Shown here one piece after another: positions 46,999-57,280 of a stretch of 64,000 nt of DNA. The notes beneath the pieces were generated by a model. That model saw only the letters and a list, made by a program, of their open reading frames with translations. It had not been told where the DNA came from and did not search any database. Source of the stretch: Acinetobacter pittii ATCC 19004 = CIP 70.29. GTDB lineage: Bacteria; Pseudomonadota; Gammaproteobacteria; Pseudomonadales; Moraxellaceae. Position 1 is the first letter of the stretch, and every line of letters starts with the position of its first letter. A program made the position numbers and the translations under genes. The stretch is from the NCBI RefSeq assembly GCF_000369045.1, contig NZ_KB849789.1, positions 308,586-372,585 of the forward strand, given 5' to 3'.

Positions 46999-47282
46999 AG
47001 ATTTCATCCTTGAAGCTTAAGCGAGTTTGAAAAATTATTGAAAAACTTTGCCAATGAGTCATTTGCCAAATGTTTAGAATGAAGAAAATTATAGTCAATC
47101 CGAGAACCAAAGTATGTCTATTTTTTCACTAAACAGTAGCGAATATGCAGTGAGCTCTACATTAAAACAGGTTAAGTATTTTTAAATTTTTTCATAGAAA
47201 AGGATTTATTTTTTGTCAGTGACATTCAAATTTTGACACATTAAAATGATTTCCAACCTTGAAAAAACAATGGAAATATAAA

Positions 47283-47897
47283 ATGCCTACTGCGCAAGAA
47301 GTTTTAGATCGTCTGAAAGCCGGTAATCAACGATTTGTAAATGGAAATACTTCCCTTGCAAAAACCTTATCTCATCAAGAACGCGCTGAAATGGCAAAGG
47401 ATCAAAATCCGTTTGCAATTGTACTTGGCTGCTCAGATTCTCGTGTTCCAGCAGAGATGGTATTTGACCAAGGTCTTGGTGACTTATTCGTAATCCGTGT
47501 AGCTGGTAATGTGGTTGCACCTTCACAAGTCGGTAGTGTTGAGTTCGCAGCAGAGCGTTATGACTGCCCAGTTGTAGTTGTATTAGGACACAGCCATTGT
47601 GGTGCGATTCAAGCAACAATTGATACGTTAATGAATCCTGATCACCCGCCATCATCTAACCTAATGTCGATTGTGAACCGCGTTCGTCCATCAGTTGAAA
47701 TTTTAATGCAGACTGATTTAAAAAATGATTTGAAAAAACTTTCATGTCATGCGGTACGTTCAAACGTTTTTGCTTCTGTAAATCAATTACGCCATGGTTC
47801 AGCGGTGTTAGAGAGCCTGATTGCAAAAGGTGAATTAATTGTTGTTGGTGCAGAATATTCACTCGAAACTGGTGAAGTTACTTTTTTTGATTTCTGA
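47283..47897 (+). CDS. Beta-class carbonic anhydrase
   Basis: 204-aa zinc enzyme interconverting CO2 and bicarbonate. Zinc ligands C50, H103 and C106 and the D52/R54 dyad (CSDSR; GHSHCG) are all present. I start at 47283, with GGAAA upstream; an in-frame TTG at 47259 is less likely. Single gene with a terminator that it shares with the convergent esterase gene. Confidence 0.94.
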   Translation: MPTAQEVLDRLKAGNQRFVNGNTSLAKTLSHQERAEMAKDQNPFAIVLGCSDSRVPAEMVFDQGLGDLFVIRVAGNVVAPSQVGSVEFAAERYDCPVVVVLGHSHCGAIQATIDTLMNPDHPPSSNLMSIVNRVRPSVEILMQTDLKNDLKKLSCHAVRSNVFASVNQLRHGSAVLESLIAKGELIVVGAEYSLETGEVTFFDF

Positions 47898-47921
47898 TCA
47901 TATTAAAAAGAATGCTTAAAG

Positions 47922-47950
47922 ATAAAAGGTGCCTATAGGGCACCTTTTAT
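47922..47950. terminator. Bidirectional terminator between carbonic anhydrase and tesA
   Basis: ATAAAAGGTGCC, loop TATAG, GGCACCTTTTAT: a perfect 12-bp stem that overlaps the end of the convergent SGNH esterase gene. Confidence 0.8.
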
Positions 47951-48556
47951 ATATGGGTAAGCTAAATTAAGTAGTTTTGACTGCGCTTGAGCATTGGGAT
48001 GAATTAAATCATTTTGCATAAGCTGTTTTTGACCAGCAACACCATCTAGAAAAAACGGTAGTAGTTTCACCTGATATTTTTGACTTACAACTTTATAATT
48101 ATTTTCAAAAGCTTTGCTATACGCAGCCCCATAATTTGGCGGAATCTTCATGCCAAAAAGAATAACTTTGGCTTTTTGTTTCTGGCTTAATTGAATGAGC
48201 TGATCCAGATTTTTTTGAATCATTTGAGGTGGTTGCCCACGCAAGCCGTCATTTCCACCTAATTCAATCACGACCACATTAGGCTTATAAGTCTGCAATA
48301 ATTTAGGTAATCGGGCTAAAGCGCCGCTTGTTGTTTCTCCACTAACACTTGCATTGACCACTTTGTGTTGTTTGGGATACTGTTGGTCTAAGCGTTTTTG
48401 CAGTAATTGTACCCAACCTTGTTTGGGATCAATTCCGTAACCGGCACTAATACTATCTCCTAAAATTAAAATAGTTTTCGCCGATACAAGCATAGGCAGC
48501 ATACTTAATGAGATGAGCATGATGCTTTTAGAACCAATCAAAAAAGATTTATACAT
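47933..48556 (-). CDS. tesA: Periplasmic SGNH esterase/thioesterase (TesA/TAP)
   Basis: 207-aa lipase-like hydrolase with an N-terminal signal segment (cleavage near VSA-KT, residue 26). The SGNH blocks are visible: GDSISAG with S35, the glycine of NASVSGETT, GGND with N102, and DLIHPNA with the catalytic Asp/His. Family members hydrolyse acyl-CoA thioesters, lysophospholipids and esters in the periplasm. It is divergent from ybbA, the order found in many proteobacteria. Confidence 0.92.
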   Translation of the reverse strand: MYKSFLIGSKSIMLISLSMLPMLVSAKTILILGDSISAGYGIDPKQGWVQLLQKRLDQQYPKQHKVVNASVSGETTSGALARLPKLLQTYKPNVVVIELGGNDGLRGQPPQMIQKNLDQLIQLSQKQKAKVILFGMKIPPNYGAAYSKAFENNYKVVSQKYQVKLLPFFLDGVAGQKQLMQNDLIHPNAQAQSKLLNLAYPYIKGAL

Positions 48557-48600
48557 TTGTACTTCGACCCTGATTCTGAATACATAGGACTTTTTACATC

Positions 48601-49293
48601 ATGCCACAACCCATCATTGCTGCCCATCAAGTTACACAAACTATTCAGATTAACCAAAATCAGTTTACGATTTTAAAAGATATTGATTTAGAGATTTTTG
48701 AAGGGGAACAGGTAGCAATTACGGGACGTTCCGGCTCAGGTAAATCAACCTTACTAGGAATTTTGGCGACTTTAGATCAACCATCTGAAGGAGAAGTTTG
48801 GTTGTGTGGTCAAGCTGTTCATCAGTTAACAGAGGAACAACGTGCCCAAATCAGAATGCAGCATATTGGTTTTGTATTTCAGTCTTTTCAACTTCTGCCT
48901 CAGTTGAGTGCGCTTGAAAATGTGATGTTACCTTTACGATTACGTAAAGACTTTGATTATAAAACAGCGGAGAAAAAAGCTTTAGATTGGTTGCATCGAG
49001 TAGGGCTGAGTCGTCAAGTTGAACAAACGCCTAAAGTCTTATCTGGTGGCGAGCAGCAGCGTGTAGCCATTGCACGCGCTCTCATTGCAGAACCACAAAT
49101 TATTTTTGCGGATGAACCGACTGGAAACCTAGATGGTCAGACAGCACAAGAAATTGAAAGCTTGCTCTTTGATTTAAACCGAGAGTTAGGTACGACTCTG
49201 ATTTTAGTCACCCATGATCGTAATTTAGCATCCCTTTGTCAGCGTCATGTTGAGTTAGATGATGGCCGATTAAAGACAGTACAGGGTGGTTAA
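48601..49293 (+). CDS. ybbA: ABC transporter ATP-binding protein YbbA-like
   Basis: 230-aa ATPase of the LolD/MacB-type family. Walker [10 protein letters not shown] near residue 44, Q-loop, signature LSGGEQQR near residue 145 and Walker [14 protein letters not shown] are all present. It pairs with the permease gene 3 bases downstream and is divergent from tesA. Such pairs extract or move lipid-like or peptide molecules; the true cargo of YbbAP is not settled. Confidence 0.93.
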   Translation: MPQPIIAAHQVTQTIQINQNQFTILKDIDLEIFEGEQVAITGRSGSGKSTLLGILATLDQPSEGEVWLCGQAVHQLTEEQRAQIRMQHIGFVFQSFQLLPQLSALENVMLPLRLRKDFDYKTAEKKALDWLHRVGLSRQVEQTPKVLSGGEQQRVAIARALIAEPQIIFADEPTGNLDGQTAQEIESLLFDLNRELGTTLILVTHDRNLASLCQRHVELDDGRLKTVQGG

Positions 49294-49296
49294 GCT

Positions 49297-51756
49297 ATGC
49301 GTAATCTTCTCAAACCACTTTTGCTACAGAGTTTTCGTACGGGTGGATTATATCTACTCATTATTGCTTTATCGCTTGCGATTAGCGCAACGACAGCCCT
49401 GAAGTTTAGTAATGATCAAGTTAAAAATGCAGTCAGTCTGCAAGCTTCACAAATGCTGGGTGCTGATTTAGTTCTGTCGAATAACGAGCCTATCGAACAG
49501 CAGTGGAAAAAGAAAGCTGAACAGCTTGGTTTAAAGCAAACTAATGTCACTATATTTAGCTCGATGGCACATACCCAAGATCAGTTTGTCATGGTGAATG
49601 TAAAGGCAATTGAGCCTTTATTTCCACTCAGAGGACAGTTGGAAATTGAACCAAGCGCTAAAGCGATTCAATCTGGTGAAGTTTGGCTAAGTCAAAGAGC
49701 AGCCGATTTACTTAAAGTAAAGCCAGAAGATACTGTTTCTATTGCTGATGGTACCTTCCGTTTTAGTGGCGTGATTGTGCGTGATTCAAATCAGGAACTT
49801 GGTTTTTCAGGCTTTTCTCCAACCGTTATTATTCATCAAGCCGATATTGCTAAGACTCATGCGATTCAGACAGGGAGCAGAATTGACTATCGTTTATTAA
49901 TGGCAGGTAGCCCTGAACAGGTTCAGTCATTTTCAAAGCAATTTAAGCAACAGCATCAACCTTCTAAAGATGTAGATGAAACGGCTGGCTTGCGTTTAGG
50001 TGATGCAAGTGAATCGAACAGTAGGTTATTACGTCCGCTTGAAAATTTAGATACCTTTTTGCAATTAGCCAATATTTTAACGATTTTATTGTGTGGTATT
50101 GCCATCGCTTTAACGAGTCAAAGATATGTTCAACAAAACCAAGACCACATTGCACTTATTAGATGCTTAGGCGCCAGTAAGTTCCAAATCTTGTGGGCAT
50201 ATATTGGATTACTTAGTGTTGTCAGTGCGATTTCAATTGTGTTGGGCAGTCTATTAGGTTTAATTATGGGTTATGGCCTGCTCCAGCTTATGCTGCAATT
50301 GATTCCTCAATTAGAGCTAAGTTTTTCGGTCATACCACTTTTAGTTGGACCTTTACCAATTGCGATTTTTACCAGCGTGATTGTGCTGCTTGGTTTTATT
50401 TTGCCAAGCATTTGGGAGCTTTTAAATACACCTCCAATTCGTATTATTCGGGAGCAAGCCAAATCTCGCAAATCTTTATTTTTTATGTTTTTTGCAGGAA
50501 TCACTAGCCTAGTCGTTTTTAGTTTGGTATTGAGTGAAAACTTAATGCTCAGCATTCTGGTTTTAGCGGCAATTATTGTTCTTTGTATTTTGCTTTACAC
50601 CGTTGTTTGGCTATTGCTTCGTAGCTTAAAAAAGCTGAAAAATCGATTGTCTTTTTATATTCGTTCGCCATCACAAAGCGCCTTACAAATTACTGCATTG
50701 GCTTTAGGCTTAAGCCTCATTACGGTACTCAGTGTATTAAGAACAGATTTATTAGAGCGTTGGCAGCAACAACTTCCAGAAGGGACACCGAATCAATTTG
50801 TTTATGGATTACCTCCATTTGATTTAAAAGCATTTGAGCAACAATTAAAGCAGAATGGCTGGCAAAGCACGCCGTTATATCCAAATATTCGTGGCCGATT
50901 GTTAGCTAAGAATGATGTGCCTTTTTCAGAAGAGGCTATAAAGCAAAATAATTCTTTGCGCCGTGAACTGAATTTGACTCAATCAGATCTACTACCAAAT
51001 GACAATGTCATTACAAATGGTCAAGCCCAGTTTAATGGCGTAGGGCAAGTTTCAGTCGAAAGTAAAACTGCCGAAAGTTTGGGAATCCAAATTGGAGATA
51101 AGCTTACTTTTAGTTTGCCCGAAGGCAACTTACAGGCCAAAGTTGTGAATTTTCGGAGTGTCGAGTGGGAAAGCTTTAGCCCTAACTTTTTCTTTATTTT
51201 TTCACCTAAAACCTTAGACGAAAATGCTGGAAGTTATTTAGGTAGTTTCTATGTGCCTAAGCAAGATCAATCTAAAATGATCAATATTATTCAGCAGTTC
51301 TCAAATACAGTATTTATTGATGTTGACCGGATTTTAGATGAAGTAAAGCGCTTAATGAATGTTTTGGTCAAAATAGTAACTGTTCTAGCGGCATTAGTTG
51401 GTTTTTCTGGAATACTTGTTTTAATTGCATGTCTAAATTTATTAATGGATGAGCGACGCCGTGAAGTTGCTTTGTTACGTTCATTTGGTTTATCTAAAAA
51501 TAAAATGAAGCAAATGCTCAGTTTTGAGATTGGGTTTTTAGGTCTGTTAGCAGGCATAGTTGCCTGCTGTTTTGCAGAAGTGATTAGTGCGATCGCGAGC
51601 TATAAAATGAATATGGCAATACAGTGGCATATTGAAATATGGCTGATTTTACCTCTTGGCATGATGCTGGTTTGTGCCTTGATTGGTCGTTATCGACTAG
51701 GTTATCTCTGTAATTTACCGCCTTTACAGAGTTTAAGAGAATTAAACCAATTGTAG
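49297..51756 (+). CDS. ybbP: FtsX-like ABC permease YbbP-like
   Basis: 819-aa inner-membrane permease with a large periplasmic part and two FtsX-type domains. Membrane segments occur near residues 15-35, 255-280, 300-390 in several spans, 395-450, and 690-800; IALIRCLGASKFQI and VALLRSFGLSKNKM are the typical FtsX-motif repeats. It follows ybbA by 3 bases, so translation is probably coupled. Its 3' end sits 1 base from the convergent rhomboid stop, with no terminator between. Confidence 0.92.
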   Translation: MRNLLKPLLLQSFRTGGLYLLIIALSLAISATTALKFSNDQVKNAVSLQASQMLGADLVLSNNEPIEQQWKKKAEQLGLKQTNVTIFSSMAHTQDQFVMVNVKAIEPLFPLRGQLEIEPSAKAIQSGEVWLSQRAADLLKVKPEDTVSIADGTFRFSGVIVRDSNQELGFSGFSPTVIIHQADIAKTHAIQTGSRIDYRLLMAGSPEQVQSFSKQFKQQHQPSKDVDETAGLRLGDASESNSRLLRPLENLDTFLQLANILTILLCGIAIALTSQRYVQQNQDHIALIRCLGASKFQILWAYIGLLSVVSAISIVLGSLLGLIMGYGLLQLMLQLIPQLELSFSVIPLLVGPLPIAIFTSVIVLLGFILPSIWELLNTPPIRIIREQAKSRKSLFFMFFAGITSLVVFSLVLSENLMLSILVLAAIIVLCILLYTVVWLLLRSLKKLKNRLSFYIRSPSQSALQITALALGLSLITVLSVLRTDLLERWQQQLPEGTPNQFVYGLPPFDLKAFEQQLKQNGWQSTPLYPNIRGRLLAKNDVPFSEEAIKQNNSLRRELNLTQSDLLPNDNVITNGQAQFNGVGQVSVESKTAESLGIQIGDKLTFSLPEGNLQAKVVNFRSVEWESFSPNFFFIFSPKTLDENAGSYLGSFYVPKQDQSKMINIIQQFSNTVFIDVDRILDEVKRLMNVLVKIVTVLAALVGFSGILVLIACLNLLMDERRREVALLRSFGLSKNKMKQMLSFEIGFLGLLAGIVACCFAEVISAIASYKMNMAIQWHIEIWLILPLGMMLVCALIGRYRLGYLCNLPPLQSLRELNQL

Positions 51757-51757
51757 T

Positions 51758-52567
51758 TTAAGGAATAATGTCAGGGTTCTGGATGATGATTTCATGCCAT
51801 AGTGGAAGTAACGGTGAGTTGATTTGTACACAGTACATATAAAAACCACCTGTAATGATTACTGCTCCTAATAAACCTAAAATTTTAAGTATAGTTTTTA
51901 ACTTGCTGACATAGCTTAAGTACCACATCAGTGCAAGAAATGCTCCAATAATCATGCCGCCAATATGCGCGGCATTATTAATACCAGTTGCGACAAAACC
52001 AAAAATAAGGTTGATGGCCATAACCATTAATAAAGCTTTTTTATCGAGTATGTAGGCTTGATGCTGCAGCGGGGGAAATAGAGAAAGTACTGTTAACGCA
52101 GCACCTAATCCCATCACGGCACCCGAAGCACCTGCACTGACATGAGGAAGTAAACTTTGATCGAAATGTTGCAGTAATTCATGCCCATTTTGAATGGTCA
52201 TATAGCTACTAAGAAGGCTACCGAATAAGCCAGCAAGTAAATAAAGGCTTATAAAATAGAAGCGACCAAATAGAGACTCTGCAACATTACCGAAAATATA
52301 GAGGGCCCACATGTTAAGCATGAGGTGAACAAGACCAAAATGAAAAAACATGCTGGTAAATAAGCGTTCAGGCTGCCCAGTAAAAGTAAGTGGTGTAAAA
52401 TCTGCACCCCAATGAATAGCATCTTTCATGGCTGGGTCGCTAATATCGACACCAGTTGCAATTTGCCAAACAAACAAACCTACGTTAATCAAGATCAATA
52501 AGGCGGTCAGCCACCAAGTTTGTACATTGAGTTTACGATTAATGTGCGGAGGCTGATATTGAGTCAT
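51758..52567 (-). CDS. Rhomboid-family intramembrane serine protease (269 aa)
   Basis: Second rhomboid in the window. Catalytic serine in SAGASGAVMG (about residue 142-150), histidine in NAAHIGGMIIG, and loop-1 motif MFFHFGLVHLMLNMWALYIFG. Membrane segments occur around residues 18-35, 90-115, 120-140, 145-165, 180-200, 205-225 and 228-248. A longer N-terminus and an extra C-terminal segment distinguish it from the one at 41068-41685. Substrate unknown. Confidence 0.92.
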   Translation of the reverse strand: MTQYQPPHINRKLNVQTWWLTALLILINVGLFVWQIATGVDISDPAMKDAIHWGADFTPLTFTGQPERLFTSMFFHFGLVHLMLNMWALYIFGNVAESLFGRFYFISLYLLAGLFGSLLSSYMTIQNGHELLQHFDQSLLPHVSAGASGAVMGLGAALTVLSLFPPLQHQAYILDKKALLMVMAINLIFGFVATGINNAAHIGGMIIGAFLALMWYLSYVSKLKTILKILGLLGAVIITGGFYMYCVQINSPLLPLWHEIIIQNPDIIP

Positions 52568-52643
52568 GCTATGCTTTTGTTATATATGAACATGCTTAAC
52601 AGCTTAACATGAAAAAAGTTGAATACAGGAGATCAGGACGAAC

Positions 52644-53321
52644 ATGAAAGCTTTTATTGTTCGCGTGTTGTTAATTTTTATAGGAGCAATTCTCCTTATT
52701 CAGCTTTGGATTTTCTCAAGTTTAGTTTGGTGGCGTACACATGAGGTTGATACCACCATGTTTATGCGAATTGATTATTGGTCAGATACCTCAGAGCCGA
52801 TCATTCATGAATGGCTTGACTATGATGATATTAGCGACAATTTCAAGCATGCGATTTTAGCTGGGGAAGATGCAAAATTTATTCATCACCATGGTTTTGA
52901 CTGGGATGGCATTCGTTTTGCGCTAGAGCGTAACAATGAGCAAGGAGAGGTCGTTGCTGGTGGTTCTACGGTGTCTCAACAACTGGCAAAGAATTTGTTT
53001 TTATACAATAAGCGTTCATTTATTCGTAAAGGCCAAGAAACCATAGCCACATGGATGATGGAGCGAATGTGGTCAAAACGCCGAATTCTTGAGGTATATA
53101 TGAACTCTGTTGAATTTGGCAAAAATCGATATGGTGTAGAAGCAGCCGCGCAATATTATTATGGTAAAAGTGCGAGAAGCTTAACGCGCGAACAAGCTGC
53201 TTTTTTGGCCGCATTATTGCCTGATCCGAAATATTATCAAGATCACCGCAACGATCGTAAACTACAATATAGAAAACGCGTTATTCTACGTTATATGAAT
53301 AGAACCCAGATTCCTGAATAA
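52644..53321 (+). CDS. mtgA: Monofunctional peptidoglycan glycosyltransferase
   Basis: 225-aa membrane-anchored enzyme polymerising lipid II into glycan strands. An N-terminal membrane segment (residues 5-28) is followed by the GT51 domain with the catalytic glutamate E75 in [12 protein letters not shown], the [13 protein letters not shown] block, and the [14 protein letters not shown] and [10 protein letters not shown] motifs. Lacking a transpeptidase domain, it acts alongside the class A PBPs. It sits between a rhomboid gene and ppk1. Confidence 0.94.
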   Translation: MKAFIVRVLLIFIGAILLIQLWIFSSLVWWRTHEVDTTMFMRIDYWSDTSEPIIHEWLDYDDISDNFKHAILAGEDAKFIHHHGFDWDGIRFALERNNEQGEVVAGGSTVSQQLAKNLFLYNKRSFIRKGQETIATWMMERMWSKRRILEVYMNSVEFGKNRYGVEAAAQYYYGKSARSLTREQAAFLAALLPDPKYYQDHRNDRKLQYRKRVILRYMNRTQIPE

Positions 53322-53426
53322 TGATGTTTTAAAGATGTGTAAATTTTTTAGTTTTTACCAAATTGTCATATTTTTGCAGCATACTGTTTTATAGAGATTT
53401 TGGCTGGATAGAGAATTGAGTTAGAC

Positions 53427-55505
53427 ATGAATACAGCGATTACAGCAACGACCCCAACAGAATATAGTTATAATGACCGTTATATAAATCGTGAATTGTC
53501 TATTCTTGACTTCCATTTGCGTGTATTGGAGCAAGCGGTAGACCCTTTACATCCATTACTTGAGCGAATGAATTTCTTGCTCATTTTTTCTCGTAATCTA
53601 GACGAGTTTTTCGAAATTCGTGTTGCGGGGGTGATGGAGCAATTTTCTCTGGGCAATGAGAGTCGTAGCCCTGATGGTTTGACGCCAAGACAAGTCTTAC
53701 AAAAAATCTCTGAAACTGCTCATGCTGCGATTGAACGTCAATATCGTATTTTAAATGAAGAAATCTTACCTAAGTTACGTGAAGAAGATATTTGCTTCCT
53801 CCGTCGTGGTGAACTAACGCCAGCACAGTCAGCTTGGATTAAGAAGTATTTTCAAGAACAAGTTGCACCTGTATTAACCCCAATTAGCTTAGATCCAGCG
53901 CATCCGTTCCCACGTCTCGTTAATAAGAGCTTAAACTTTATTATTACCTTAGAAGGTAAAGATGCTTTTGGCCGTCAAATTGATTTAGCCGTGGTTCCAG
54001 CCCCACGTTCATTACCTCGCGTTGTCCGCCTGCCAGATGAGTTAACAGGTGGTAAAGAACATCATGTCATGCTATCTGCAATTATCCACGAGCATGTGTC
54101 CGATTTATTCCCTGGAATGACCGCAACTGGATGTTATCAATTCCGTGTTACACGTAATGCTGACTTGGCATTAAATGAAGATGTTGAAGATTTAGCAAAA
54201 GCTTTAAAAGGTGAATTAAGTTCTCGACGTTTTGGTCGTGCGGTTCGCTTAGAAGTGACTCATAATTGTCCACAGCATATTTATGAGTACTTATTAGAAG
54301 AATTTGATTTAACCGATGAGCAATTATATAAAGTTGATGGACCTGTAAACTTAGCTCGTCTGGTTTCAAATTTTAAACGCCCTCATTTGCGTTATGACTC
54401 GCATACGCCGGTTGTGCCTAAAGTGTTTAAAAAGACCGAGAACATTTTCTCTGCAATGCAGAAGCAAGACATTTTGCTTCATCATCCTTTTGAATCTTTC
54501 GCACCCGTGATTCAGCTACTTCGTGAAGCTGCTCGCGATCCACAAGTATTGGCAATTAAGCAGACGCTTTACCGTAGTGGTGCTGACTCTGAAATTGTAC
54601 AGATTTTGGCGGAAGCAGCGCGTAATGGAAAAGAAGTGACCGCAGTTATTGAATTGCGTGCCCGCTTTGATGAAGAATCAAATATTGAAGTAGCTAACGT
54701 TTTACAAGAAGCGGGGGCTGTCGTTGTTTACGGTATTGTTGGTTATAAAACTCACGCCAAAATGATTATGGTGGTGCGCCGTGAAAATAACAAACTTGTG
54801 CGTTACGTTCATTTAGGCACTGGTAACTACCATGCAATGAATGCTCGAATTTATACCGATTATGGTCTCATGACGACCGATAAAGATCTCTGTGAAGACG
54901 TGCATCGTATCTTCCAAGAGTTGACTGGTATGGGCAAAATGGCGAAATTGAAAAAGCTATTACATGCACCATTTACCTTACATGCTCAGCTCATCAACTT
55001 TATTGATGAAGAAATTGCCAATGCTAAGGCAGGACGTAAAGCTCAAATTATTGTGAAAGTGAATGCCTTAACGGAAGTTCAATTGATCAATAAATTATAT
55101 GAAGCATCTCAAGCGGGTGTTCAGATTGATTTGATTATTCGTTCTATTTGCTGTTTACGTCCAGGTTTGCCTAACTTATCAGAAAATATTCGTGTACGTT
55201 CAATTGTAGGGCGCTTCCTTGAACATACCCGTGTTTATTACTTCAGCAATAATGGCGATGCGCGTATTTACTGCTCAAGCGCAGACTGGATGGATCGTAA
55301 TTTATTTAACCGTGTTGAAGCATGTTTTCCTGTGGAAGATCCTGCATTGAAAAAACGTATTTATCAACAAGGCCTAGTGAACTATTTGCAAGATAACCAG
55401 CAAGCTTGGTTGTTACAGTCAGATGGTACTTGGGTACGTGCTGAGCCAGCAGAGGGTGAAAAATTGCATAATGCTCAAAGAGCACTATTAGAAATGATTA
55501 AATAA
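53427..55505 (+). CDS. ppk1: Polyphosphate kinase 1
   Basis: 692-aa enzyme that builds inorganic polyphosphate from ATP. It opens with the [19 protein letters not shown] block, and contains the catalytic histidine motif YKTHAKM near residue 446 and the [19 protein letters not shown] block; [11 protein letters not shown] and [15 protein letters not shown] are typical of the C-terminal lobe. Length matches PPK1. Separate from ppx. Terminator follows. Confidence 0.96.
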   Translation: MNTAITATTPTEYSYNDRYINRELSILDFHLRVLEQAVDPLHPLLERMNFLLIFSRNLDEFFEIRVAGVMEQFSLGNESRSPDGLTPRQVLQKISETAHAAIERQYRILNEEILPKLREEDICFLRRGELTPAQSAWIKKYFQEQVAPVLTPISLDPAHPFPRLVNKSLNFIITLEGKDAFGRQIDLAVVPAPRSLPRVVRLPDELTGGKEHHVMLSAIIHEHVSDLFPGMTATGCYQFRVTRNADLALNEDVEDLAKALKGELSSRRFGRAVRLEVTHNCPQHIYEYLLEEFDLTDEQLYKVDGPVNLARLVSNFKRPHLRYDSHTPVVPKVFKKTENIFSAMQKQDILLHHPFESFAPVIQLLREAARDPQVLAIKQTLYRSGADSEIVQILAEAARNGKEVTAVIELRARFDEESNIEVANVLQEAGAVVVYGIVGYKTHAKMIMVVRRENNKLVRYVHLGTGNYHAMNARIYTDYGLMTTDKDLCEDVHRIFQELTGMGKMAKLKKLLHAPFTLHAQLINFIDEEIANAKAGRKAQIIVKVNALTEVQLINKLYEASQAGVQIDLIIRSICCLRPGLPNLSENIRVRSIVGRFLEHTRVYYFSNNGDARIYCSSADWMDRNLFNRVEACFPVEDPALKKRIYQQGLVNYLQDNQQAWLLQSDGTWVRAEPAEGEKLHNAQRALLEMIK

Positions 55506-55523
55506 TAAGTTTTAAATTTAATT

Positions 55524-55552
55524 AAAAAAGCCGACAAAATGTCGGCTTTTTT
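55524..55552 (+). terminator. ppk1 terminator
   Basis: AAAAAAGCCGAC, loop AAAAT, GTCGGCTTTTTT, 18 bases after the ppk1 stop. Confidence 0.92.
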
Positions 55553-55742
55553 AATTCACTGAAATTCAAAATAATTTAATTAGTTTTTCTAAATGGTTGT
55601 TGGGTAAACGATAATAATTTGAAGCACAGCAAGATGTTTTTAAAATATGTGATTCTTTCCATAAAACATTGAATTTTATAAATATACAAATCATGTGAAA
55701 TCTACTTTAATACGCCGCATTAAATATACTTAACTTCGGTAA

Positions 55743-56336
55743 ATGAATAAGATGCAATGCTTTATTAGAAATTTACTTATTAGAATACTTTTGGGGATAA
55801 TGCCAGTGACCGTTTACGCAGATCAGAAGTGTTATGGGGATATCATCGTATTTCAAAGGTTTGATGATCAAGCGATATATCCTTATTTTGCGCCCGTTTC
55901 CAATGATAAAACTAAAAAGAGTGAGGTAAGGAATAAAACAATAGTCATCCAAAAAAGAAAACAAAAGCAACATGAGTTTTTAGCGCAAAAGAAAAATGAG
56001 GAAGTTCACACAAAAGAAGAAAAGAAAAATTCTGAAAATAAAAAACAACTTGATGCTGCGATCGCTAAAGAAATTTTAGAAAATGGTGAAAAAAAGTGGA
56101 TGGTACAGGTTGCACTAGCAGCTAATCAAAATAAAGCAAATCGGGTTCAATCTCAGCTTGAGGCAAAAGGCTATAAGGTCGTAACTAGTTCAACCACTAA
56201 AGGAATACGAGTCATGATAGATCCGGCCAACGACTATGCTATCGCACAAATTATTAGAGAAAAAATTATTGCTGATAATAGTTTGAATATGCAATCTGCT
56301 TGGGTGTTTAAGTGGGCATCCCTTACACCTCAATAA
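55743..56336 (+). CDS. SPOR-domain protein with exported N-terminus
   Basis: 197-aa protein with an N-terminal hydrophobic signal segment (LLIRILLGIMPVTVYA), a long Lys/Glu-rich linker (about residues 60-110) and a C-terminal SPOR domain (WMVQVALAANQNKANRVQSQLEAKGYKV, then a beta-alpha-beta end). SPOR domains bind denuded glycan strands at the septum, so a division or cell-wall role is likely. Base composition is more AT-rich than the flanking ppk1. It lies alone with a terminator shared with oxyR. Confidence 0.8.
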   Translation: MNKMQCFIRNLLIRILLGIMPVTVYADQKCYGDIIVFQRFDDQAIYPYFAPVSNDKTKKSEVRNKTIVIQKRKQKQHEFLAQKKNEEVHTKEEKKNSENKKQLDAAIAKEILENGEKKWMVQVALAANQNKANRVQSQLEAKGYKVVTSSTTKGIRVMIDPANDYAIAQIIREKIIADNSLNMQSAWVFKWASLTPQ

Positions 56337-56339
56337 AAT

Positions 56340-56367
56340 AAAAAGGAGTCCGAAGACTCCTTTTTTT
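56340..56367. terminator. Bidirectional terminator between SPOR gene and oxyR
   Basis: AAAAAGGAGTC, loop CGAA, GACTCCTTTTTTT between the convergent genes. Confidence 0.9.
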
Positions 56368-57274
56368 ATTCATGTAGGTTTGTCGTGATTTTCTGCATAA
56401 TTTGCAGTAACACGTCAAATTCACTTTGTAGCGGCGTACTTTTACGAGTGACTAGCGCTAAAGTGCGACTCGGGGCATCTTCAATTGGTTTTGCAGTAAT
56501 TTGATCATTAAACTTGATCATACTATTTTCAATTGCAATTTCTGGTAAAAGCGTAAAACCTAAATCAGAAGAAACCATTTCAACTAAAGTTGGTAAAGAG
56601 CTTGCTTTTAAACGGTTGTCGTTTTTACGTTCACCGATAGGGCATGCACTTAAAACGTGGTCACGTAAACAGTGGCCTTCTTCAAGCAAAATTAATCTCG
56701 ATAAATCAAGATCATCTAGTGAGTTTGCTTGCAAAGCATTTGTATCTTGCTTACTACATACAAGGTACAAATTTTCTTTCGAGATTTCAGCGACTTTTAG
56801 GCCTCTAGTATCAAACGGTAGAGCAAGAACAATCATGTCTAGATTACCGTGTTCCAGACGCTCTACAATTTTTTCACTTTGAGCTTCATGCAGATGCAAC
56901 TGAATTTTAGGTAACTGCTGATGCACTTCATCAAGTAACCGTGTCAGGATAAAAGGTGCAATGGTTGGGATAACTCCCAAATGCAAATCGCCTGTTAACG
57001 GTTCACTCATTTCACGGCTCAAACGCATTAAATCTTGAGCATCTGCTAGTAGTACACGGGCACGAGCAACAACTTGTTCACCCAATGGTGTTAAACGCAC
57101 ATTCTGACGGTCACGCTCTACCAGAACGCCACCTAACAATCGTTCAAGCTCCATGATGCCGCCTGATAACGTCGATTGCGTGACAAAAGAGCGGCGTGCT
57201 GCTTCAGTAAAATGCAAAGTTTCCGACAACGTAACTAAATATGATAGCTGTCTTAGTGAGGGTAATGCAGCCAT
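56366..57274 (-). CDS. oxyR: OxyR, hydrogen peroxide-sensing LysR regulator
   Basis: 302-aa LysR-type regulator. The N-terminal winged HTH (LSYLVTLSETLHFTEAARRSFVTQSTLS) is followed by the sensor domain with the two redox cysteines C202 and C211 in GHCLRDHVLSACPIGE, the OxyR hallmark; SSLPTLVEMVSSDLGFTLLPE is also typical. It activates peroxide-defence genes after disulfide formation. Located at the end of rubA-rubB-estB-oxyR, as described for Acinetobacter, with 6 bases to estB. Confidence 0.96.
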   Translation of the reverse strand: MAALPSLRQLSYLVTLSETLHFTEAARRSFVTQSTLSGGIMELERLLGGVLVERDRQNVRLTPLGEQVVARARVLLADAQDLMRLSREMSEPLTGDLHLGVIPTIAPFILTRLLDEVHQQLPKIQLHLHEAQSEKIVERLEHGNLDMIVLALPFDTRGLKVAEISKENLYLVCSKQDTNALQANSLDDLDLSRLILLEEGHCLRDHVLSACPIGERKNDNRLKASSLPTLVEMVSSDLGFTLLPEIAIENSMIKFNDQITAKPIEDAPSRTLALVTRKSTPLQSEFDVLLQIMQKITTNLHE

Positions 57275-57280
57275 AGTGTC

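Noticed and set aside
41068..52567. The two rhomboid genes as a recent duplication
   Set aside because: Their N-termini, lengths and loop sequences differ clearly, so they are separate family members.
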